This document shows, piece after piece, positions 51,893 through 57,399 of a stretch of 57,399 nt of DNA (position 1 is the first letter of the stretch; every line of letters begins with the position of its first letter). Position numbers and translations under genes: made by a program. This stretch comes from Elusimicrobiales bacterium (lineage in GTDB: Bacteria > Elusimicrobiota > Elusimicrobia > Elusimicrobiales > UBA9959). The stretch spans positions 1 to 57,399 of the forward strand of contig JAVHLJ010000013.1 in NCBI GenBank assembly GCA_031082205.1. The letters run 5' to 3'. The notes below the pieces were generated by a model, which worked only from the letters and a program-made list of their open reading frames with translations, was not told the origin of the DNA and ran no database searches.

Positions 51893-53044
51893 TCAGAACA
51901 GCGGCCTGCCGTTCAGTTTTATCTGTCCGTAATGAGCGCAGGAGGCCGCGGCGCCGAAGGCCTGGCCTCCCAGCACTATCCGCTGGGAAGGGGCCGCCGC
52001 CCCGCCGGGGGAGAAAACCGATACCGCCTTGGCGTAGTCTTTCCCGTCGGCGCTCCAGTAAAGGCTGAACATCTTCCCGTCCCTGCGTATGCGCACGTTC
52101 CTTACCGCGGTCCCCAGTATTGCCAGCTCTCCCCCGGGCTCGTAATGCATCGTGAAATCGTCGCTGCCGTACCCGCTGTCCTGGTTCCTCCTGGCTATCA
52201 GAGACAGCGTGCCGTCGTTGATGGCGGGCCGCGCGTCCTTCTCTCCCAGCCAGACGAAGACCGAAAGCCATTGGCCGCCCGACCCCGACATGGCGTAATC
52301 GGCCGAAACCTCAACTTCCCATTTCTCTCCCGCTATCTCCCTTTCCAGCAGGACGCCGGGATAATAGCCTTCCTTCGGGGCGGACAGATAGTCGTGCTGC
52401 CTGGCCTCCAGGCAGTAGCGTATCGTTCCGCCGGAGAATTCGAACCTGCCGCGGCCGGGCCAGGCTTTCCAGCCGGGCGGCGGCGGCCCGGCGGCGGGCG
52501 GCGCCGGACGGGGTTCCTGCATGCGCCTTACCGTGCCTCCGCCAGCCGCCATGTCTATCTGCAGCAGCGCCGAGGCCGCGGCGATGACGTCGCCGGTGAC
52601 CACGTTAACGGCCCTGGCGTTCAGTTCATGGCCCGAGTTAAGCCGGGCCAGCGTGCCGGTGACCACCGCGCCGGCGCCCGACAGGAAACCGGCCCTGGCG
52701 AGCCCCGCCTCGTCCACGGCGCCTGAGGCGGAGAGGCTCAGTTCCTTGAGCGCCGCCTCCAGCCGCCGCCGCTCTATAACCCTCACTTCCCCGGAGGCGG
52801 CCAGCCTCGAAGTGAGGCGTTCGGCCACCAGCCGGCCCTCCGGCGAGGTCTCTCCGGAGACGCCGGTTATGTCGTATACCGCCAGGGTGCGCTCCGGGAT
52901 ATCGGAGGCTTTCTTCAATATGGCGGAGACCACCGCCTCCAGCGGGTCGGCCGGCGGCGGGGGAGCGGCGGGCCTGGGCCTGGCCGAGCAGGCGCAGACG
53001 AAGAGCGCGGCGGCGGCCGCCGGCAGGAAAGCCATTTTTCTCAC
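51893..53044 (-). CDS. Lipoprotein with FlgO-like domain and C-terminal LamG/DUF1349-like domain
   Basis: The protein has 383 residues. The lipobox is FVCAC (near residue 19) followed by a Pro-rich stretch. Residues ~35-170 resemble FlgO/CsgG-type curli or flagellar outer-membrane accessory domains (LAVYDITGVSGETSPEGRLVAERLTSRLAASG, AVVTGTLARLN). Residues ~190-383 form a jelly-roll-like beta domain (WEVEVSADYAMSG, GQWLSVFVWLGE, VRIRRDGKMFSLYWSADGKDYAK), similar to DUF1349/concanavalin-like lectins. No flagellar genes are in the window. It would face the periplasm or the surface. Confidence 0.65.
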   Translation of the reverse strand: MRKMAFLPAAAAALFVCACSARPRPAAPPPPADPLEAVVSAILKKASDIPERTLAVYDITGVSGETSPEGRLVAERLTSRLAASGEVRVIERRRLEAALKELSLSASGAVDEAGLARAGFLSGAGAVVTGTLARLNSGHELNARAVNVVTGDVIAAASALLQIDMAAGGGTVRRMQEPRPAPPAAGPPPPGWKAWPGRGRFEFSGGTIRYCLEARQHDYLSAPKEGYYPGVLLEREIAGEKWEVEVSADYAMSGSGGQWLSVFVWLGEKDARPAINDGTLSLIARRNQDSGYGSDDFTMHYEPGGELAILGTAVRNVRIRRDGKMFSLYWSADGKDYAKAVSVFSPGGAAAPSQRIVLGGQAFGAAASCAHYGQIKLNGRPLF

Positions 53045-53056
53045 TGTACCCCCTTC

Positions 53057-53815
53057 TCAGACCGGGTTGGGAACGTCTACGAAGAAGGTCTTCAGGCGGA
53101 ACCGGCGCGCGAGCAGGCGCCCCAGGTTCTTCACTCCTTCCTTCTCCGTGTTGTAATGTCCGGCCGATATGAAATTCACTCCCAGCTCCCGGGCGGTCTC
53201 CTGGCTGGGCTCGCCGGCCTCGCCGGTGACGAAGAGGTCCAGCCCGGCCTCGGCGGCCTGTGCGAACAGGCGGGCGGCCCCGCCGGAAACGGCGCCGACG
53301 CGGCGTATCTTTTTAGGGCCGTAAGGGAAGAGTAGCGGTTCGGCGCCGAGCGCCGAACCCAGCAGGGACGCGGCTTTGGCCGGCGTCAGGGGCGCGGCGA
53401 GCGTGCCGGCCATGCCGATGCTCTGGCCGTCGTAAGCCCCGAAGGGGCGCGTTTTCCCGGCTCCGAGCAGCCGCAGCAGGGCGGCGTTGTTCCCGAGGGA
53501 GGGATGCGCGTCCAGCGGCAGGTGCCAGGCCGCCAGGCTCATGCCGCTCTCCATCAGCAGGGAAAGCTTCTTTTTCAGGGGGCCTTTGACCGCCTCCGCG
53601 TGCCCTTTCCAGAAAAGGCCGTGGTGGACTATCGCCAGGTCGGCCCCGGCCGCGGCGGCCCTCCGCAGGAACTCGAGCGAGGCGGATACCCCGAGGGCTA
53701 TACTGCGGACCTCCGGCCTGCCCTCCACCTGGAGGCCGTTGAGCGAAGCGTCCCTGAAATCGCCGGAACGCAGCGCGTCGTCCGCGAAGGCTATGATCCT
53801 GCCGAGTCCGGCCAT
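53057..53815 (-). CDS. NIF3/DUF34 dinuclear-metal protein
   Basis: The 252-residue protein has the NIF3 pattern NGLQVEGRPEVRSIALGVSASLEFLRRAA, the metal-binding IVHHGLFW, WHLPLDAHPSLGNN, and near the C-terminus DLFVTGE and FISAGHYNTEKEGV. Members often carry annotation as GTP cyclohydrolase I type 2, which is doubtful; a role in cofactor or metabolite repair has been suggested. It is a full-length short form without the middle insert. Confidence 0.88.
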   Translation of the reverse strand: MAGLGRIIAFADDALRSGDFRDASLNGLQVEGRPEVRSIALGVSASLEFLRRAAAAGADLAIVHHGLFWKGHAEAVKGPLKKKLSLLMESGMSLAAWHLPLDAHPSLGNNAALLRLLGAGKTRPFGAYDGQSIGMAGTLAAPLTPAKAASLLGSALGAEPLLFPYGPKKIRRVGAVSGGAARLFAQAAEAGLDLFVTGEAGEPSQETARELGVNFISAGHYNTEKEGVKNLGRLLARRFRLKTFFVDVPNPV

Positions 53816-53825
53816 GGTATCCCCC

Positions 53826-55505
53826 TTATTTCCCGTGCCTGGCCGCGTGCACGTACCCGCCGCTGTTCTCTGCGCAGAGCGCGTCGGACGGCGGGGCGGC
53901 GGCGTCGTCCCCGAAGAAAAGGAAAGCCGCGTAGCCCCACCTCTCCGGGTTGCCGGCCAGCAGGCGGCGCGGGACTTTCACTGTCAGCGTCCCGGACGGC
54001 CCCGGTTCGGTTTTCAGGGCGGCCGCCGGGCGGCCTGAGCCCGCGGTGAAAAGTTCGGAACCGTCCCCGCGTACCGCGAGCGCGTATTCCCAGGCGTCCT
54101 CGGGGTATAGCCGCGGCGACGCGGCGCCGAGCAGCGAGGTCCTGCCGGCGCGCTGCCGCTTGTTGACGTCTATGTAAAGTTCCAGCCGCGCGCCTTCTGC
54201 CAGGCCCGTCCCGGGGCCGTCGCCCGCCGCGAAAGCGAAGGTCACTTCCTCGTCGTTCCAGGAGATGTGCAGCGAGCGCAGCTTGAGCGCTTTCAGGGGG
54301 TCCAGGCCTCCCGGCAGCTGCGGCGATTTCCCGGGCAGGGAGGGCCGCGCCTGCCCGTTCTCCAGCTCCAGGCGCCGGCCTTCCAGGCGCGAAGAGAAGG
54401 CCCGCGGCGATTCCTTCTCGGGAGAAAGTTTTTCCAGCGGCGCGAATATCCAGCGCGGCAGGCTCCTGCCCATCAGTCGGTAGACGTCGGCGGCCCGGGT
54501 CTGGAAGGATAGCTCCGCCTCGCGGCGGACCTCTTCGTCGGGGGAATCCAGTCCGGACAGCTCGCGCCCCGCGCCCGTGGCGAAATAAGCCTGCATGACG
54601 GAGCCCAGGGCCTTGTCCCCCGGACGTTCGTTCATGTGGACGGACATGGCGTCGCGGAGGCCGGCGAGCGCCGAGAGGGCGCCGGACTGGCGCGGCGAGC
54701 CGGCCCAGAGCGTATAATCGCCGCTCCACGGGGGCAGGGAGAGGGAGTCGGCCTGGACCGGACCGGTGGAAGCCAGCAGTTCCGATACGGTCATGCCCGG
54801 GGCCGCCGCGGAGAGCCAGTAATCGAGCAGGGCCGCGTGGTCCCTGCCGGCTTCGGCGTCCAGCTCGCCGTCGAGAACGAAAAGGCAGGGGGAGACGGCG
54901 CAGCCGGCCGTCGGCCGGTGCCCTGGGGAGCCGGCCTCGGTGGAATGGAGGAGGTCGAAGGCGGCGGCGGTGACGCCGTCCCTGGAGAGCAGGCGGGGCG
55001 TATCGGTCGACGCGGGCGCGCCCGCCGCCGCCCAGGACAGACCGACGGACCGCAGCGCCGGCTGGGCGCCCTCGGCCATGCCGCCCGGCGACGAGGCCAG
55101 TCCCCGGGGAGGATGGTCCTTGTAAAGCGGGAGCCTGTCCCTGGCGTCCAGCAGGCGAAGGGCGAAGAAATAGGGATTGTTGCGGAGCTCTCCCCGCTTG
55201 CCCGCCCAGGCCGCGGCGGGGTCGTTGGGGTAATACAGCAGGAAAAGCGGCGGGGCTTCGGGAACGCGCAGGGCCAGCTCGGCCCTGCCTTCCGACAGCA
55301 GAGCCTTGAGCCTGGAGAGTTCCGGCTCGGCCGGCTGGGATTCCAGCGCCAGCGTCAGTTTCAGGGCCGGGTCCTTTTCCAGCGCCTCCAGGGCCCCGCC
55401 TATGCCTTGGCCGGCGGGCGGCAGCCAGAGCAGGGCGGTGCCGGCGGCGGCGCGCGCGTGGAGCGGCAGCAGGAGCAGAAGGAGAGCCGCCGCCAGGCCG
55501 TTCAC
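53826..55505 (-). CDS. Exported protein, possible glycoside-hydrolase-like N-terminus and beta C-terminal domain
   Basis: About 559 residues. I start it at GTG 55505, which overlaps the upstream stop by 4 bases and leads directly into a signal peptide (NGLAAALLLLLLPLHARA); a longer in-frame version has an implausible Arg-rich N-terminus. The N-terminal half alternates strands and helices (ALLWLPPAGQGIGGALEALEK, VFVLDGELDAE) in a way that could be a degenerate GH57/deacetylase-like barrel. The last ~170 residues (SWNDEEVTFAFAAGD, LELYIDVNKRQRAGRTSLL) match glucodextranase-C/CBM9-type beta domains in style. Catalytic residues were not identified. Carbohydrate binding is likely, activity uncertain. 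Confidence 0.5.
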   Translation of the reverse strand: MNGLAAALLLLLLPLHARAAAGTALLWLPPAGQGIGGALEALEKDPALKLTLALESQPAEPELSRLKALLSEGRAELALRVPEAPPLFLLYYPNDPAAAWAGKRGELRNNPYFFALRLLDARDRLPLYKDHPPRGLASSPGGMAEGAQPALRSVGLSWAAAGAPASTDTPRLLSRDGVTAAAFDLLHSTEAGSPGHRPTAGCAVSPCLFVLDGELDAEAGRDHAALLDYWLSAAAPGMTVSELLASTGPVQADSLSLPPWSGDYTLWAGSPRQSGALSALAGLRDAMSVHMNERPGDKALGSVMQAYFATGAGRELSGLDSPDEEVRREAELSFQTRAADVYRLMGRSLPRWIFAPLEKLSPEKESPRAFSSRLEGRRLELENGQARPSLPGKSPQLPGGLDPLKALKLRSLHISWNDEEVTFAFAAGDGPGTGLAEGARLELYIDVNKRQRAGRTSLLGAASPRLYPEDAWEYALAVRGDGSELFTAGSGRPAAALKTEPGPSGTLTVKVPRRLLAGNPERWGYAAFLFFGDDAAAPPSDALCAENSGGYVHAARHGK

Positions 55506-55963
55506 TTGACGCTCCTGACGGAGACGCGCCTGCCGTCGCGTTCGGCGGTCTCGGGATTGGAAGGGTCGGCGGACTGGTCGCCGTCGACGATGAAGGCGTA
55601 GCGGTACTCGCCGGGCGGCAGCGGTACTATGGTCTCCCAGTTGCCGTCCTTTTTCACCAGCTTGAGCGCCGCCGGGTCCCATTTGTTGAAATCCCCGACC
55701 AGCCGGACTTCCGAGGCGTCCTTGGCCTTAAGCGAGAATTTGGCGAAGCGCAGTTCCGGCTGGGGGTTCAGGGCCTTGGCGGCGCTCTTGCGCATGGGGG
55801 GCATGGCCGAGGGCTTGGAGGGCTTGATCAGCCCGGTCTCCCACCCGCCCAGAAACCCGAAATACCTGCTCGCCGCCTTATGAAAAAAAACGCTGGGCAC
55901 GCTGACTATGGCGAAAGCCGCTATGGCCACCCAGATGAGAACTATCCTGCGTTCAACCGCCAT
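55502..55963 (-). CDS. Membrane-anchored protein with CBM48/AMPK-type glycogen-binding domain
   Basis: The 153-residue protein has one N-terminal membrane helix (IVLIWVAIAAFAIVSVPSVFF), a short linker, and a C-terminal domain (about 70-150) FAKFSLKAKDASEVRLVGDFNKWDP...PLPPGEYRYAFIVDGDQSADP, typical of CBM48/AMPK glycogen-binding domains that recognise alpha-glucans. It overlaps the radical SAM gene and the following exported-protein gene, suggesting a small operon. Its glucan theme matches the trehalose operon on the other strand. Confidence 0.8.
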   Translation of the reverse strand: MAVERRIVLIWVAIAAFAIVSVPSVFFHKAASRYFGFLGGWETGLIKPSKPSAMPPMRKSAAKALNPQPELRFAKFSLKAKDASEVRLVGDFNKWDPAALKLVKKDGNWETIVPLPPGEYRYAFIVDGDQSADPSNPETAERDGRRVSVRSVK

Positions 55964-56609
55964 TTTCTTCCTCCAGCATCGGCCTGAACCTGGGCTCCGC
56001 CCCCAGCTCCCTGGCGAGCGCGGAGAAGCGTTCCCTGTCCAGGCCAGGTTTTTCCACCGCCGTGGCCACCGTCTCTTTCATGACGGCGGAGGCGGAGCGG
56101 ATGAAGGCCTGGACGCTCTCGAAACCATTTTCCGCGTATCGGGGGGCCGGCCGCATCATCTCCAGCCAGGCCGCGGGATCGTGCGTGTTCAGGCTGACGT
56201 GCACGGAGTCGACCAGGCCCGCCAGTTCGGCGGCGGCGTCGCGGCCGGTGACAAGGTTCGCCAGCCCGTTGGTGTTGAGCCGGACCCGCAGGTCGCGCGG
56301 GACGCCGGCGACGGCGCCGGCGCGGAGCGCGCGGCAGACCTCTTTGAGCTCCTCGAAGCGCATGGTAGGCTCGCCGTAGCCGCAGAATACCATCTCGCGG
56401 AAGGGGGCGGCCGCGTATTCGCGCGACAAGGCCGCGGTTATGTCCGCCGGCGAGGGCTCCGCCCCGCCGAGGTCCAGGCAGTTGCCCCTGTAATCCATCT
56501 TCCAGCGGTTCTTTATGCAGAAAGAACAGGCGGTCGGGCAGCGGTTGGTCAGGTTGACGTAAGCGCCCTGGCCGTAGCGGTACACTATCGCGGGCTTGGT
56601 CTTCTCCAT
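55953..56609 (-). CDS. Radical SAM protein (TatD-associated type)
   Basis: The 218-residue protein has the radical SAM cluster motif CPTACSFC in NLTNRCPTACSFC, preceded by AIVYRYGQGAYV. The GYGEPTMRFEEL loop binds SAM, and a VHVSLNTHDPAAWLEMMRP segment follows. The arrangement matches the short TatD-associated radical SAM group (QueE-like size). Reaction unknown. It overlaps the CBM48 gene by 11 bases and is divergent from the glycerate kinase gene. Confidence 0.85.
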   Translation of the reverse strand: MEKTKPAIVYRYGQGAYVNLTNRCPTACSFCIKNRWKMDYRGNCLDLGGAEPSPADITAALSREYAAAPFREMVFCGYGEPTMRFEELKEVCRALRAGAVAGVPRDLRVRLNTNGLANLVTGRDAAAELAGLVDSVHVSLNTHDPAAWLEMMRPAPRYAENGFESVQAFIRSASAVMKETVATAVEKPGLDRERFSALARELGAEPRFRPMLEEENGG

Positions 56610-56641
56610 TGAATTTATTCTATCATTAATCCAACTTTCTC

Positions 56642-57399
56642 ATGAAAATACTCTGCGCCTGCAACGCTTTCAAGGGCGTCCTCTCGGGGGCGGCGGCTTC
56701 GCTGGCCCTCAGCAAGGGTTTCGAAGCGGTGCGCCCCGGGGCGGCCCTGGCTTTCCCGGGGATAGCCGACGGGGGGGACGGACTTGTCGATGTGCTGGAG
56801 GCTTCCGTCGGGGGAAAGATCCGTTCCCGCTCCGTTAGCGGCCCGCTCGGCGGGCCTTTGAGGGCCCGTTTCCTTATGCTGCCAGGCCGCCGCGCGGTCA
56901 TAGAAATGTCCGAGGCGGCCGGTCTGCGCCGCCTGCGCGGCGGGCGGAACGATCCCATGGCGGCCTCGACGCGCGGGGTGGGGGAGCTGATGGCGGCGGC
57001 GGTCCGCGCCGGGGCCCGGGAGCTCTTCGTCGGGCTGGGGGGCAGCGCGTCCAACGACGCGGGCGCCGGCTGCGCGGCGGCCTGCGGCTGGCGGCTGCTG
57101 GACTCAGCGGGCCGGCCAGTGCCCGACGGGGCGGCGGGCCTGCTTGGACTGGCGCGGATGGAGCCGGGCCCGGGTTTCTCCCTTTTCAGGGGGGTGAAGG
57201 TGACGGGCCTGGCCGACGTTACCAACCCGCTCTGCGGCCCCAGGGGGTCGGCCCGGGTCTACGGGCCGCAGAAAGGCGCCTCGCCGGCCCAGGTGAAGCT
57301 CCTGGAGGAGGCCATGCGGCGCTTCGCGCTGGCCGCCCGCCGCGCCTGCGGCGCGGACATCGCGCGGCTTCCCCGCGGCGCCGCCGCCGGGGGACTGGG
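56642..57399 (+). CDS. Glycerate kinase, N-terminal 252 residues (runs off the window)
   Basis: This enzyme phosphorylates D-glycerate. The visible part begins MKILCACNAFKGVLS, with IADGGDGLVDVLEASVGG, EMSEAAGLRRL, and GGSASNDAGAG, which matches the substrate/ATP loop of the GlxK/GckA family. It ends after NPLCGPRGSARVYGPQKGAS and a helix. The full family length is ~370-380 residues, so about a third is missing. The 32-base gap to the divergent radical SAM gene must hold both promoters. Confidence 0.92.
   Translation, partial: MKILCACNAFKGVLSGAAASLALSKGFEAVRPGAALAFPGIADGGDGLVDVLEASVGGKIRSRSVSGPLGGPLRARFLMLPGRRAVIEMSEAAGLRRLRGGRNDPMAASTRGVGELMAAAVRAGARELFVGLGGSASNDAGAGCAAACGWRLLDSAGRPVPDGAAGLLGLARMEPGPGFSLFRGVKVTGLADVTNPLCGPRGSARVYGPQKGASPAQVKLLEEAMRRFALAARRACGADIARLPRGAAAGGL

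Noticed and set aside
55506-55682. Arg-rich N-terminal extension of the exported protein at 53826
   Set aside because: It overlaps the CBM48 gene in another frame; the GTG at 55505 is followed directly by a signal peptide.

Overview
The window is high-GC bacterial chromosome with dense, mostly exported or core-metabolic genes. The combination of PorV/PorQ-like barrel proteins, large exported proteins ending in FlgD/type-IX-like C-terminal domains, many lipoproteins and a strictly bacterial housekeeping core points to a diderm. My best guess is a high-GC member of the Elusimicrobiota or a nearby FCB/PVC-type lineage; this is inference from gene content and style, not a database match. An unusual trait for such GC-rich DNA is the frequent use of ATA for isoleucine and AGG for arginine in core genes.

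Layout. (1) 1-660: the 5' part of an IS3-family insertion sequence (minus strand, running off the left edge) abutting the 3' remnant of a gene. (2) 700-4540: a promoter and three exported proteins: a clostripain-type C11 peptidase, a protein with a degenerate zincin motif, and a small secreted protein. (3) 4598-8180, minus: uraA-glpT-glpQ, a uracil and glycerophosphodiester/glycerol-3-phosphate uptake operon. (4) 8268-17400: a surface-protein district with a PorV-like barrel, a Kelch/ZU5/CTD protein behind a probable GEMM (cyclic dinucleotide) riboswitch and terminator, then divergently a PorV-TPR protein, a glycine-rich FN3/CTD protein and a membrane adenylate cyclase. (5) 17436-29940: a long housekeeping run rpsF-ssb-rpsR-rplI-dnaB-alr-mlaE-mlaF-mlaD-radA-PIN/TRAM-ispDF-lipoprotein-cysS. 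(6) 29984-30194: tRNA-Gly(GCC) with tandem terminators and odd local repeats. (7) 30234-37221: a bPH-domain protein, an exported tandem-repeat protein, a GspF/PilC-like membrane protein, a large unknown exported protein and an unusual zinc-ribbon SDR. (8) 37288-40278, minus: pyrB and a DUF2157/GDYXXLXY pair. (9) 40313-51889: a compact trehalose/alpha-glucan operon (MFS, TreS-maltokinase fusion, TreZ, GH57/DUF3536, TreY). (10) 51893-56609, minus: a FlgO-like lipoprotein, a NIF3 protein, an exported carbohydrate-protein candidate, a membrane-anchored CBM48 protein and a TatD-associated-type radical SAM protein. (11) 56642-end: the 5' part of a glycerate kinase gene.

How it works together. The trehalose operon holds both routes, TreY/TreZ from maltooligosaccharide ends and TreS from maltose, with a maltokinase domain whose catalytic Asp appears replaced by Asn. 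The CBM48 and exported carbohydrate-protein genes just downstream on the other strand may extend this alpha-glucan theme. The most interesting unexplained region is 8.2-17.4 kb, where two PorV-like proteins, two CTD-bearing surface proteins, a cyclic-dinucleotide-type riboswitch with a duplicated half-aptamer and an adenylate cyclase sit together. It could be a signal-controlled surface-display module. A 28-base motif is shared between the upstream regions of the C11 peptidase gene and the PorV-TPR gene.
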